The position numbers and the translations under genes are program-made. This document shows, piece after piece, positions 48,388-60,432 of a DNA stretch of 64,000 bases. Each line of letters opens with the position of its first letter. Position 1 is the first letter of the stretch. The notes beneath the pieces are model-generated. The model ran no database searches. It had not been told where the DNA came from and saw only the letters and a list, made by a program, of their open reading frames with translations. The DNA lies in contig CM043803.1 in the NCBI GenBank assembly GCA_023974075.1, positions 5,386,830 through 5,450,829 of the forward strand, written 5' to 3'. The stretch is from Chaenocephalus aceratus (lineage: Eukaryota; Chordata; Actinopteri; Perciformes; Channichthyidae).

Positions 48388-50115
48388 ATGGACGCCTCTC
48401 TCCCTCACACCAGAGCAGTCAGGGACTCGGAGGCTCGGCTCTGCGGCTGCGGGTTGAAAATATCAGGCACAGACTCACACCAGGTCTGCTCGTCCTGCCT
48501 CGGGCTCGGAACGCCGAGGCTATTGACAACCCCGGCTCGTGCGGGCATTGTGCCCGCTTCACCGTAAAGAGCCTCCGCCGACGGTTAGCACGCCAAGCTA
48601 GCTTGTCGGGACAGGACCCCCTCATGTCCGCTGATTTGCTGGCTGGCAATCAAGACGCGGGGGCGTCCGCCGCAGAGATTGAGCCCCGCACTGTGTCGGT
48701 CTGGAGCTCATCAACAGCGGCAGCTGCGGAACCGGAGTCCCGCGCCGTGTCAGGCTGGGACCCGGTGGCGGTAAGAGACGCGAGAACGGAGCCCCACGCT
48801 TTACCAAGCTGGGGCTCCCGGCTGGACCTCACCATGGTTTCGCTCCGCGGAGGATGTCCTGGAATTGGATTATATGGAGGACGAAGAGGGTGCCTCTGAG
48901 TTCCTCCTGTATGATTCGGATGAGCAAGAAGACGATATCTTCGTGTCATCGGCTCAGGCTGCAAAGCCGGGAGCGATGGCTGCTCTCCCAGGCGATAGCA
49001 CACCAGCTTCGCCCTGTCTGAGAATGGACCTGCAGGCCGTGTGTCAGCGTGCCGCATCCAGACTAGACATCCCGTGGCCCGAAATGGCCAAGGAGACCTC
49101 CATGTCCCGTTACGAGGGGAAACATTTTCCCCAAGCAACGAGGACAAAGAGGCAACTCCTTCCGGTCTTCCCGGAGATGTTGGATGAGGTGTCGGTCTCG
49201 TGCAGAGACCGACCCTTTAGCAACAAGGCCCCAATCCAGGGTGCCTCCTCCCTAGACTGTGACGGTATGGAGAGGCTCGGCCTGCTCCGCATACCGTCTA
49301 TGGAACCGCTGGTGGCAGCCCACCTCCTACCGAGGCTGGTCCCATCACCAAGCAGGAACCCCACGCTGCCAGCGAAGGCGGACCGATTCCAGTCGACCAT
49401 GACTGAACGGTCCTACAGAGCCGCAGCGTTGTCCGCCAGGGCTTTGAACGTTTCCTCGCTGCTAACCGCATACCAAGCGGAGCTCTGCGAGGATCTGTCA
49501 AGCAATCCTGGACCGGCCGTTCTGGATGAGATGGCCGCGATCACAGACATTTGTCTCCGTGTTCAACGCTGCAACCGTCCAGGCCACGGGCAAGGCAATG
49601 GGGATCATGGTGGTGCAGGAAAGAGCTAGATGGCTCAACCTCACCAACCTCCCAGACCGGGAAAAGGAGGATGTGCTAGACATGCCCATCGTTCCCGAGG
49701 GGATTTTCGGCTCCGCTTTCGCCTCCATGCAGAGGAGATGCGAGTCGAAAAAGAAGGAGGACGAGGCCCTCCACCTCTGTCTCCCTCGAAGGGTCCAGCC
49801 GCTGCCTTCACAGCGGCAGTCCTTCGCCCAAGCTGCCTCGAACCCTGCTCGGTTCAAAGTACCAAAACAGCAGAGGTCGAAGCCCGCCCGAGTCCCCAGC
49901 CCAGGCAGGAGACGAGGGCGAGTTGGCCTAGAAAATCTCCGGTTCCGGCTGCAGCCCAGGCGCAGCCAACCCAGAATTTCGGCCAGCAGTCGAGGAAGAA
50001 GAAGCGAGCGGCCTGACAGCCCCCCTTCTCCCCTCTGTGACAGAGCTGGAAGTCCACGGTTCCCCAGCTCTAGATGTGTTCCCGCTGCCTCGAGAGATGC
50101 CTCAACGCATCCTTA
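48388..50115 (+). pseudogene. DIRS gag-like ORF, frame-broken
   Basis: From ATG at 48388 (MDASLPHTRAV) through a Cys-rich segment (CSSCLGL, CGHCARFTVKSLRRRL) to the conserved gag core (ITDICLRV, FNAATVQATGKAMGIMVVQE, PEGIFGSAF, HLCLPRR) and a basic C-terminus. The reading frame shifts near 48505, between 48790 and 48870, and near 49560. The first and last fit a lost base or dinucleotide in a short run; the middle one is not resolved. Confidence 0.75.
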
Positions 50116-50315
50116 AGTCCGCAAAAACACATGTCACAATATTGTTGTTGTTTCTCACATAAACCATTTACCGCTGACGCATCCAGGCTTCAGGCCAAGG
50201 GCGCAGCTCAAAAAAATGAAAAGAAAAACAATAAAAACAATAAACAGTCCGTCAACTGTTCCCCTTCTGAGAGCAGCTATGGCCTCTCTCAAAAGGCGGA
50301 TAATAGACGGGTCTG

Positions 50316-50401
50316 TGAAGGCACCACCGTCATGCGCATGCGCAGTGCCGGCTGGGGTTGTGAAGGCACCACCGTCATGCGCATGCGCAGTGTCGGTGGG
50401 G
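50316..50401. repeat. 43 bp tandem duplication with NRF1-like palindrome
   Basis: Two copies of a 43 bp unit (GTGAAGGCACCACCGTCATG and on), each with the palindrome TGCGCATGCGCA, at 50334 and 50377. Confidence 0.85.
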
Positions 50402-52335
50402 ATTTTCGAAATGGGGTACCACCGTGTTCAGACACTAGAGGGCCCCATAACACAACAAATAGAGACTCAGAGGGTAAGAGACGTGACATCTCCGCTGGCT
50501 CTAAGGAGCATACAGTGGAAGATGCTCACAACATCTGCTTCGGTTTTCAAGACAGTAACACAGGGCTACAGACTCCAATTCGCTGTCACCCCCCCCTCGC
50601 TTCTCGGGCATTCTGTATTCACAAGCCCGAGGAGAGTCAGCCCATATTCTAGAGAGAGAGATCCTCTCACTTCTAGAAGAGAGGGCTATATCTATAGTAC
50701 CTGCCGAGCAGAGTCAGAGCGGCTTTTATTCCAAGTATTTCCTCGTTCCCAAACGGGGAGGGAACGGGATTCGGCCAATACTAGATTTAAGGGTTCTTAA
50801 CAAATATCTAAAAAGATACAAATTCAGAATGCTCACTCACACATCCCTGCTGCGTCTCGTGCGACAAAACCACTGGTTTACATCCGTCAACCTGAAAGAT
50901 GCGTATTTCCACATCCCAGTATATTACCCACACAGGGAATATCTGAGGTTCGCATTTCAGGGGATCTGTTACGAATACAGAGTACTTCCCTTCGGTCTGT
51001 CTCTCAGTTCAAGAGTGTTTGTACGATGTACGGAAGCCGCGATAGCCCCGTTAAGACAACAGGGTATTCGCCTGGCAACCTACCTAGACGACTGGCTGCT
51101 TCTCGCACAGTCGGAGCAGGAGGCTATTACGCAGACAAATGTCCTCGTAAAGCACCTGCTCAACCTGGGTTTCATAATAAACACAGAGAAGAGCATGTTG
51201 TGCCCAGCACAGACTGTACTCTTCCTGGGTTTACACCTGAACTCGGTGCCCTTTACAGCCCGCCTGTCAGCGGAAAGAGTGAAAGCTTTCAGAGCTTGTC
51301 TCGCTCATTTCCAGCTGCGCAAACATGTTCTCTTCAGATCATGCCTGCAGTTACTGGGGCTCATGGCGTCAGCCGTCCTGGTCGTAGGACTGGGACGCTT
51401 ACACATGGGGGAGTTTCAGCACTGGGTAGCCGCTCTAAAACTAAACCATTAAGAGTAATGGTTACTGTGAAATGCGTAATGGCATTGCGCCACTGGCTGC
51501 ACCCGACTTTTCTAGTACGGGGCGTGCCTATGGTGCTGTCCTTTCACGGAAGGTGGTCACCACGGACACATGTCTGACAGGCTGGGGAGGTATTTACGAA
51601 GGTCGTCCGGTGAGGGGTCTCTGGAGTAGAGACCTCCAGCGGGAGCACATAAATTACCTGGAGCTTTTAGCGGTGTTCCTCACCCTAAAACGCTTTCTGC
51701 CTTTTCTCAGAGGACATCATATCCTCGTGAGGACAGACAACACGACCACAATATCGTATATAAACCGCCAAGGGGGTTTGCGTTCTCTCCAGTTACACAT
51801 GCTGGCACGCAAACTGATCTTATGGAGCGGCAGACGTCTCCTCTCTCTGAGAGCGACGCACGTACCAGGAGTGATGAACCTCGGGGCGGATCTACTGTCC
51901 AGAGGTGCACCACTATATGCAGACTGGACTCCACATCCAAAGATTGTGAGTCAGCTGTGGGTGCGTTACGGCAGAGCCGCGGTAGATCTGTTCGCATCAA
52001 AAGAAAATGCTCAATGTCAGCTGTTCTTTTCAATGCACGATTTAAACGCACCGTTAGGCGTGGACGCGCTCGCGCACGTTTGGCCTCCGGGCTTTCTATA
52101 CGCGTTCCCACCCCTGGCTCTGATACCCCCAACTCTGGCCAGAGTGAGGGAACAACGCCACACACTTATCCTGATAGCTCCGCACTGGCCCGCAATGTAC
52201 TGGCTGGCGGAGATATATCAGCTGCTGTGCGGGCAGCCATGGCAGCTCCCACTACGCAGGGACATACTGTCTCAGGCGGGGGGGCGATCTTTCACCCACA
52301 CCCAGAGCGCTTGGCACTATGGGTCTGGCCCGTGA
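50400..52335 (+). pseudogene. DIRS reverse transcriptase and RNase H, frame-broken
   Basis: RT: TQGYRLQFAV, ILEREILSLLEERA, FLVPKRGGNGIRPILDLRVL, VNLKDAYFHIPV, LPFGLS and the catalytic YLDDWLL. RNase H: TGWGGIYEGR, LELLAVFLTL, VRTDNTTTISYIN and GADLLSR. The downstream DLFAS, LYAFPPLALIPPTL and LIAPHWPAMYW is the domain often called methyltransferase-like in DIRS elements. Frames shift at a run of nine C near 50590, near 51447 (CC for CCC) and near 51535 (GG for GGG). Confidence 0.85.
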
Positions 52336-53379
52336 GTGGTACAATCTGAATACAGTGGGACTCCCTCAGAAGGTGATAAACATTATTCAGAGTGCGAGAG
52401 CTTCCTCCACCAGGTCTCTCTATGACTGTAAGTGGAGGGTGTTTGAGGAGTGGTGCCTTCAAAAAGGAACACATCTCTTTTCAATGTCCTGTCGGGGTGA
52501 TTTTATCATTTCTACAGGACTTGATTGATAAACACAGAGCTTTCTCTACGATCAAAGTGTACCTGGCTGCTATTGCTGCATGCCATGTGGGCTTTGAGGG
52601 AAAGACGGCTAGCCAACATCCTTTGGTCTGCCGTTTTATGAAGGGAGCTCGCAGGCTCCTCCCTGTTTTCCAGGTCACTGGTGCCCTTATGGGACTTCGC
52701 AGTGGTTTTAGATGGGCTCACTCGACCTCCATTTGAACCCCTGGAAGAAGCTGACATGAAACATCTGTCACTGAAGACAGTGCGGTTACTGGCTCTGGCA
52801 TCCGCCAAGCGAGTCAGTGACATTCATGCGCTATCTGTACATCCTTCATGCACTCAGTTCGCCCCAGGGCAAACGAGAGTGTTGTTGAAGCCCAACCCTG
52901 CCTTTATACCTAAGGTGGTTGGTTTATGTACCCCAATTGACATTGAGGCATTTCCTCTGCCGCTGTGTTCCTCCGGGGAACAGCAGCCGGATTTGCTGTG
53001 TCCAGTCCGTGCTTTACGCACCTATATGGACAGATCAAAAGAGTTTCGTCATAATGACCAACTCTTTGTGTCCTGGGCTAACCCTCAGAAGGGCAAGCCC
53101 GTTACTAAGCAACGGCTCTCCCACTGGATTGTGGAGGCAATTGCTTTGGCCTATACGAGTCAGGGTTTGCAGGCACCTTCGGGTCTGCGTGCTCATTCGA
53201 CTCGTGGTCTGGCTACATCCTGGGCTTTGTTCAAGGGTGTTTCCATCCAAGACATTTGTGCAGCAGCGAGCTGGTCCTCGCCGCTCACTTTTGTCCGCTT
53301 TTACAGGCTAGACATCTCTGCTCCTAGTGTGGCCCGAGCAGTGCTGGGCACCTTGTTGAGTCAGAGCTCTACCTGTTAA
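52319..53379 (+). pseudogene. DIRS tyrosine recombinase, frame-broken in N-terminal half
   Basis: Catalytic domain intact in one frame from 52681: first Arg in LASAKRVSDIHAL, HxxR in AHSTRGLATSW, nucleophile Tyr in VRFYRLDI. The N-terminal SAM-like domain (SARASSTRSLYDCKWRVFEE, then STIKVYLAAIAACHVGF) is split by a probable extra A near 52470 and extra G near 52675. Crypton/DIRS-type YRs integrate a circular DNA intermediate without target duplication. Confidence 0.85.
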
Positions 53380-53919
53380 GTTCTGGTTGGTTTGGTGAAT
53401 TTCGAGATAAGCTCGTCTGGCAATACGGGAGCTACAATTTCCCATAGTGAGACATCGAACGGAGTGTTATGAATGAGAACTATAGGTTACTTACGTTAAC
53501 CCAGTTCTCAGAGTAACATGTAGTGAGATGTCTCACCAGACGGCCCTCCTTGCTATGGTGAAGCGAGAAGAGGTGCTTATTTTGAATGACGCATGCGACG
53601 TAGCGCAAGCTACTTGTAGGGGGTGGATTCCCTGCCGCTGACGTCAAGATCACCAGCCAATCAGGATTGGCGTAATGAGATTGATGCTTCTGTTTTCTCC
53701 GCGATGAGGCGCATCCCATAGTGAGACATCTCACTACATGTTACTCTGAGTCCTGGGGTTACGTAAGTAACCTATAGTTTCCCATTAATGTACCGGTCGC
53801 TATGGAATTTTCTACTGCAACATTCCCCACATAAATACACAGTGTGACAGTTACAATGAAGGCTCGAGGCATATAGGTGTAAGCAGGGGTAAAGTGCTAT
53901 GTTTATAGGTGGTGTGTGG

Positions 53920-54257
53920 ACCTCACATAGGAGGGTCCGGGGGCATGCTCCCGCGGGAAGATTTATTTTTAAATATTGAAGTTAAAAGCATCAATCTGGT
54001 GCACTTTGAGAGCAAAATTAAGAGATCTATGGACACATCCCTATATGAAACAGACCTGTAAACAGATTTACTTTTTCTTTATGAATATTTTACAGATCAC
54101 CCTTTTAAACTTTATTCTTTTTTTACTGTCATAATAATATTTCAAACCTGTTTTTCATTTATTCTCTTATTTTTGTATAACTATAATGATCATATAGACG
54201 TGTGCCTCGGAAATAATTGTTTACATTAATGGTGACCAAAACGTTTGAGACCCACTG
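53920..54257. mobile_element. hAT-like fragment
   Basis: GGAGGGTCCGGGGGCATGCT and a GAGACCCACTG terminus at 54247-54257, similar to CAGTGGGTC-type ends of fish hAT elements. No partner end found. Confidence 0.35.
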
Positions 54258-54590
54258 AGATAACTTAGAGTAAAGTTAACTATCTAAACACTCAGATGGT
54301 CCTTTAGTTCACTTAGCCTCTCAGTCTGACAGGAGAGGACTCTCCTCCACCTTGTTGTTGAAAAGACTCTTTATATCCGTTAGCGTAGCTCGCTAGCACC
54401 AGAAGCTAACAACTACGATCTCCGGTACCAGTGCGCTCTCTCGCTCGCGCACGCACACAAAATGGCTCGTTCCACACACACACAGAGCCAAGCTTTAATG
54501 AAACACAGAGACCCAGACGTAATAGTACTGTATCATATTATTTTCGAATCAATAATTATTTTTTAATAACCATTTTTCCTCCTGTTCTCA

Positions 54591-54656
54591 CGCGCCCCCC
54601 CTGTCATGCCTCTGCGCCCCCCAGGGGTGGCGCGTCCCCCACTTTGGGAACCACTG
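54591..54656 (-). mobile_element. hAT-like terminal fragment
   Basis: On the minus strand starts CAGTGGTTCCCAAAGTGGGG and continues C/G-rich. Only this end is seen. Confidence 0.45.
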
Positions 54657-54808
54657 AATTTGAGGGTTATTGAGGAAAAATTCTCAACTAATGGCTTATT
54701 ACTCTTAGAATAAGGCATTAATAAGTGTTTTATAATGACTAATAAAGAGCCAATATACTGCTAATATGCATGTTAATTAACAACTAGTTGATGGTTAATT
54801 TGTGTACC
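54654..54808 (-). mobile_element. Inverted-repeat partner of 45891-46055
   Basis: Reverse complement of the 45891 copy with few mismatches; abuts the TTAA of the next element. Confidence 0.7.
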
Positions 54809-55696
54809 TTAAAGGGGACCTATCATGCAAAATGCATTTTTGTACGTCTTTTATACATGAATGAGTCCCTGGTGTGTCAGGGAACTCACCAAGTGTCAGA
54901 AAACACAACCCTCTCTCTTTTCCTCCATACCCACATCTCTAAAAACGGGGCTGCAACGGATCTGATACAGACTGATACAGATTTGAAAATTCTCTGACGT
55001 CAGGCCTATATGGCCAACTCTCCACCTATCAGGGGAATGTGGGGTTGGGCCACGGCCGGCCATTGCCGCTCGAAAGCGCTGGAGACACTGTAGTACATAA
55101 GCCAGGCCTGTAAGTGGCACTGTAGTCTGCCACAAAAGCAGCGAAGAAGACTTCCCGCGCATGGTTGCCATGGTTGCCCTTCTGTTTGTTCTCCGCTGTG
55201 GCTCTTTGCCTCCCTCCCCGAGGCAAGCATTTGCTCCTGCTGCTGTAATTCAATGCAAGGCAAGGCAAGTTTATTTACATAGCACCTTTCAACACAAGGC
55301 AATTCACAGTGCTTTACAAAAATTAAAGACATTAAGAAAATGGCATTTAAAATCAGTCATTAAAAAGAAAAGCTAATAAAAGAAACATTAAAAGAAAAAA
55401 ATACATGGATAAAAGTTACAGTGCAGTCTAAGATATGAATAGTTCAATTAAAAGCAGCGACAAAAAGAAAAGTCTTCAGCCTGGATTTAAAAGTAGTAAG
55501 AGTTGCAACAGACCTGCAGTTTTCTGGGAGTTTGTTCCAGATATTTGGAGCATAATAACTGAGCGCTGCTTTACCATGTTTAGTTCTGACTCTGGGGACA
55601 GAAAGCTGACCAGTCCCTGAAGACCTGAGAGATCTGGATGGTTAATAATTTAGCAGGAGGTCAGAAATGTATTTTGGGCCTAAACCATTCAGTGCT

Positions 55697-58003
55697 TTAT
55701 AAACCAGCAGCAGTATTTTTGAAATCTATTCTTTGACACACAGGAAGCCAGTGTAAAGGCTTCAGAACAGGAGTGATGTGATCCACTTTCTTAGTGTTAG
55801 TGAGGACTCGAGCAGCAGCGTTCTGAATCAGCTGAAGCTTTCTAATATATTTTTTAGTGAGACCTGTGAAGACACCATTGCAGTAGTCGAGTCTACTGAA
55901 GATAAAAGCATGGACAAGTTTTTCCAAATCCTGCTGTGACATTAGTCTTTTAATCCTATATATGTTCTTTAGGTGATAGTAGGCTGATTTAGTAACTGTT
56001 TTAATGTGACTGTTGAAACTCAGGTCAGAGTCCATGACTACACCTAGATTCCTGGCTTTATCTGTTGTTTTGAATATTGCACACTGAAGCTCAGCGCTAA
56101 CTTTTATACGTTCTGCCTTGGCTCCAAAAACCATTACCTCAGTTTTATCTTTGTTTAATTGGAGAAAATTCTGACACATCCAGTCAATGATTTGTTCAAT
56201 GCACTTACTCAGTGTTTGAATTGGAGCATAGTCTGGTGAAATTGTTACGTAAATGTGTGTCATCTGCATAGCTATAGTAACTTAATTTGTTGTTCTTCAT
56301 GATCTGAGCCAGTGGTAGCATGTAGACGTTAAAGAGAAGAGGCCCCAAGATGGAGCCTTGAGGTACCCCACATGTCATATTTGTCAACTCAGATGTGTAT
56401 TTACCTATAGAAACAAAGTTGTTTCTGTCCTTTAAGTAGGATTCAAACCAATTTAGAACTGTTTCCGAAAGTCCCACCCAGTTTTCCAGTCGGTCTAGTA
56501 ATATGTTGTGGTCAACAGTGTCAAATGCAGCACTGAGATCTAATAATACTAACACTGAAGTTATGCCACTGTCTGTGTTTAAGTGGATGTCATTGAAGAC
56601 CTTTACAAGAGCAGTCTCAGTGCTGTGGTTTGGACGAAAGCCTGAATGGAACACATCGAAACAGTTATTTAAAGGTCACATGTCATGGCCATTTCCACTG
56701 ATCATAATTCCATTGTTGTGGTCTACTAGAATAGATTTATACTGTGCAATTTTCCAAACTCACATTGGTTTCGCATACAGCATCTCTGTAAAGTATGTGT
56801 ATTCACTCTCTCCACTAAACGGCTCGTTGCAGCTCTTGCCCCCCCCCTCCCTGTGAGCCCAGTGTGCTCCGATTGGTCGGGAACAGTCGGGACGTTGTGA
56901 ATCGCGCTGAGCTCCGTGGAGGTGTGATTTCCTTGTTTAGCGATACACAGCGAAACACAGCCAAACTCACCCTGAGCACACACAAAGTCACAGCCGAAGT
57001 AAAAACAATAAGTGTGGCTTGATATTGAGTAAGAAAAAGGTTGATAAACGCTGTGAGAATGGGTCTGCAGAGAGAATTTCGCAGCGATCCCAACTGTCTG
57101 TTATCAGCCTGCAGCCAGGGAGGAGAGATCAGCAGAGCTGCATGCACTGAGTGTGTGAGAAAGTCCGTGGATTGGTCAATTTGGACCAATCAGCGGGGGC
57201 TTAACGTTACGGCTCCGCGGACGTAACGTAACGGCTCCACGGATTGGTCCATTTCGTTCCGGGGACGACATGACATCATGATGTCCCCGGAAGAATCAAA
57301 TGGACAGTGACGTATCTCCAACGAGGCGTTTTGGGAAGGTATTTTCTGTTTTAGAGTTTTACTCCCTACATGGTGTACTTTGAGGGTTTTGACTCTGCAG
57401 ACCGTTTACATGCATAACAACCTTCATAACACACAAGGGGACGGGCAATAACCGGAAAAGCATGACATGTCACCTTTAAATGCGATAAGTTATTCAACTG
57501 TTGAAAAACAACTTTTTCAATGATTTTACCTAGAAATGGAAGGTTTGATATGGGCCTGTAATTGTTCATTACTGAAGCATATAGATTATTCTTTTTAAGA
57601 GCAGTTTAATGACTGAAGTTTTCAGGGCCTGTGGAAAAATACCTGAGTGAAGAGATTTGTTTACTATATGAAATAGATCTGAGGCCATGCAAAGAAAAAC
57701 ATCTTTGAAAAATCCTGTTGGAATAATATCAAGGCAGCAGGAGGAGGATGTCAGAAGTTGAATAATGTCCTCTAGGTTTTTATCATTAATCTGATGGAAT
57801 TGTGTCATGATGTCTGAATTGATATTAGGTGGACATAGGGACAACACATTGGCTGTACCTGATACAGAGGCACTGACTGCTTGTCTGATTTTCTGAATTT
57901 TGTCAGTGAAGAAGGAGGCAAAATCATTGCACGCCCTGGTGGATAGAAATTCAGAGGCGACTGACACTGGGGGGTTAGTTAGTCTGTCGACGGTAGCAAA
58001 CAA
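55697..58003 (-). pseudogene. L2-like LINE reverse transcriptase, broken by insertion
   Basis: Segments in order: NNYRPISNLPFLGKIIEKVV, (insertion), FHSGFRPNHSTETALVKVF, LDLSAAFDTVDH, GVPQGSILGPLLF, catalytic YADD, LNKDKTEVMVFG, VMDSDLSFNSHI and LDYCNGVFTGL. Shifts lie near 57597 (run of A) and just after YADD near 56250. Confidence 0.85.
56673..57475. mobile_element. 803 bp TTAA-flanked element inside the LINE RT
   Basis: TTAA at 56669-56672 and 57476-57479. Inverted ends AGGTCACATGTCATG / CATGACATGTCACCT. Removing it rejoins the RT frame (LNN to CFDVFHSGF). No ORF. piggyBac-like by target choice. Confidence 0.85.
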
Positions 58004-58585
58004 GGCACGTGCGTTGTTTTTTGTTTTTGGTAATGATGTCAGAGAAGAAAGACTGTCGTGCGTTTTTTCAATTCCAAATTATAAAGGCCAAGTCTCTCTT
58101 TATAGATTTCAAAGTGAACCTGGAGATTTGTTTTTCGCCACCTGCGTTCAGCTTTTCGACAGTCCTCTTTTTTCTGTTTTCACGGTCATGGCCTTTCTCC
58201 ATGGAGATATTTTCTTGCCAGACACCTTTACCTTAGTTGGAGCAATGGCATCTATAACATTTTTATTTTTTTTATTAAAATGATCTACTAGCTCATTTAC
58301 TGAGATGTTAGCAGGGCAAGTATGGAAGAAAAATTCTGAGTAAAACATTTCCCTGGTATTTTCAGTTAAATATCGCTTTGTGGTTACCTCTTTTTGAACA
58401 TTTTTGTGAACAGAAATAGAGCTCTCAAAGAAAACACAGGAATGGTCAGAGAGTGCAACATCAGTCACCACAACCTTAGAGATATTCAGACCCTTTGAGA
58501 TAATTAAGTCCAGACTGTGCTCCTTATTGTGCGTGGGCTCCGTCACATGCTGAGTCAGTCCATAGCTATCAAGAACACAAAACAG

Positions 58586-59090
58586 TTATTTAGCCCCTCT
58601 GTCCTGGGGGTTTTCAACATGGATGTTAAAATCACCAACAATGACTAGACGGTCAAAGTCAATACACACTATAGACAGCAGTTCAGTAAAGTCATCAAAA
58701 AAGCTTGCACAGTATTTGGGTGGTCTATAGATATTTAGGAACAGAGCTCGAGAGGAGCATTTCAACTGAAGGGCCACATATTCAAAAGAAGCAAAGTTTC
58801 CATAAGATGTCTTCCTGAATTGAAGGGAATCATTGAACAGAATAGCAACTCCACCTCCTTTCTTATGCATTCTTTCCTGACTCATAAAACTAAAGTTGGG
58901 AGGGGTTGATTCGATAAGAACAGCTGCACTGTTATTTTGTTCAATCCAAGTTTCTGTTAAAACATAAAATCGAGATTGTGCTCAGTGATAAAATCATTGA
59001 TTACAAATGTTTTTCCTGCCAAAGACCTGACATTTAATAAAGCTAGTTTAAGTTCGTTAAACACACTATCAGTCAGGTTTTTTGTAACGA
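58586..59090 (-). pseudogene. L2-like LINE endonuclease, broken
   Basis: AP-endonuclease-like segments LALLNVRSLAGKTFVINDF, LTETWIEQNNSAA, GGGVAILF, IYRPPK and VIVGDFNIHV, with ALSDHSCVFF following at about 58450. One T appears to be missing near 58962 (run of T), causing a shift, and an in-frame TAA follows AKD-type text near 58592. Confidence 0.8.
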
Positions 59091-60220
59091 GCTGTGGCTG
59101 ACATGGAATCACTGCTAAATTTGATAAACTCACACAAATGTTTGAGCGCTTCCTGTATCTAAAATGATACATTGCTCTTAATCTATTATCAACACAGATA
59201 TCGGCAAAGCTACAGGCAGGCAGGGCCCCGGCATGTCCTGGAAAAAGTGGAGAGTGCCATACGCCCTTGAGCCTGGACCCAGCAAATATCAGTTTGCAGC
59301 GTTTTGTACACACACATCCCTGCAATCCCTCCCCGTCGAGGCAAGCACTGTAATTCTCTCCGGTTTGCCACCAGCAGATGACAAACACCCACCTCTCCGC
59401 CTCTTCCAAGGAACGAGGGGACCGTGCGGCAGAGTTTCAGTTAGATTTTTTTCGCCGGTCAACATGTCTGTTAAAGTTTAAATCTTCTGGACAAAATTTG
59501 AAATGTGCCAGTCAAAGGTCTTCTTTGTTATGTATTGAGCTTTAAAACAAATGAATAATGACTATATACAATCATATAAGAATAAAACACGGAGGACGGA
59601 GATCTCTTTTTCTCCACCTCTTCTGACAGCCCAGCAGCTGATCTCAAAGCATGCTCCCCTCTCCTGCAGGGGGGCGTGGTCAGCTGCAGCTCATTTGCAT
59701 TAAAGCTACATCACAGAATCAGCTCATGCAAAAACAGGGCTAGAAAGAGCAAATAGAGCGAAATGAGGCATGGCTAAAATGCAGGATCTGTTTGGTATTT
59801 TGAAAAAAAAACTATATTTATATACTTTATATAGGTATGGCACTACAATATATTGTTCAAATATAGCATGATAGTTCCACTAGTTCCAAAAATTGTAACA
59901 TTTTTGATTGTCACAGAATCATACTGAAAGACGCAAAAATCCACGATTCACGTTTATTAACCAACCTGAACACCGCATAACACACAATACATTGGCATGC
60001 TAGCATAATGGTACTGCATGAAACACAATTAGGCCAACCGCAAACTTACATTCAGGACTTAATAACCTCTTTTAAAAAATAAAATACCTGACCGACATTC
60101 AATACAAGATTTGGACAGTTTTTGATAACCCAAAAAGTATCAGGGTTCAATAGCCATCTCTGTGTCTAAATCTTCATGTTCGTGCAGATGTAACAAGCGT
60201 GTTAGCGTTGCTTTGCGTAC

Positions 60221-60432
60221 CTTCCTGTTTGATTGGACTGGCGCCTGCAGGGCACTGTGTTGCGGACACATGTGCCAGTGCCCGGGTCCACGTTCTCCAC
60301 CATGACGAAGGGATGCTCCTCCAGCGTGGCCACAGTCAGGTGGCGGTCATCGGACACCTGCTCCAGAAAGCTGCCGTATCGAGGCCAAACCGGGTAGCGA
60401 ACCTGAAGAATCCCTCGGGAGAACGTTCCGAC
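60221..60432 (-). CDS. GluN2C exon: amino-terminal domain to S1 junction
   Basis: 212 bp. Encodes [38 protein letters not shown] and the Cys-containing [18 protein letters not shown]. The linker NQT is a potential N-glycosylation site. Donor GGAAG|GTACGC joins in phase to the 40591 exon across 19.8 kb. Confidence 0.92.

Larger units (their letters stand above)
47769..53779 (+). mobile_element. DIRS-type tyrosine-recombinase retrotransposon, structurally complete
   Basis: Inverted terminal repeats of about 155 bp: 47802-47955 and the complement at 53561-53720. An internal complementary region at 53441-53536 has two halves. 53441-53480 is the complement of the left extreme (47769-47808) with one mismatch, and 53481-53536 is the complement of the right extreme (53721-53776). 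This is the DIRS1 plan, in which the internal copy templates the circle junction. Gag, RT, RNase H and tyrosine recombinase follow in order. No target duplication, as expected for recombinase integration. Confidence 0.93.
55247..59450 (-). mobile_element. L2-like LINE, near full length, nested
   Basis: The minus-strand 3' end at 55247 reads TAAACTTGCCTTGCCTTGCA, the usual tail of fish L2-like LINEs. Encoded order is endonuclease then RT. Interrupted by an 803 bp DNA element and by several ±1 shifts; the 5' limit is approximate. Confidence 0.85.
54813..59880. mobile_element. piggyBac-like MITE split by an L2 LINE
   Basis: Preceded by TTAA at 54809-54812; begins AGGGGACCTATCATGC. Its other arm at about 59500-59880 has the familiar interior GAGCGAAATGAGGCATGG and ends ATAGCATGATAGTTCCAC, an imperfect inverse of the left end. 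The LINE sits between the arms. The right terminal TTAA is no longer recognisable. Confidence 0.6.
40592..60220 (-). other. 19.6 kb grin2c intron packed with mobile DNA
   Basis: No host exon found. Segments 40592-45870, 47270-47768 and 59890-60220 show no gene or recognised element apart from simple repeats at 41222-41289 (GT) and 43079-43112 (CA). The rest is occupied by the elements listed separately. Confidence 0.8.
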
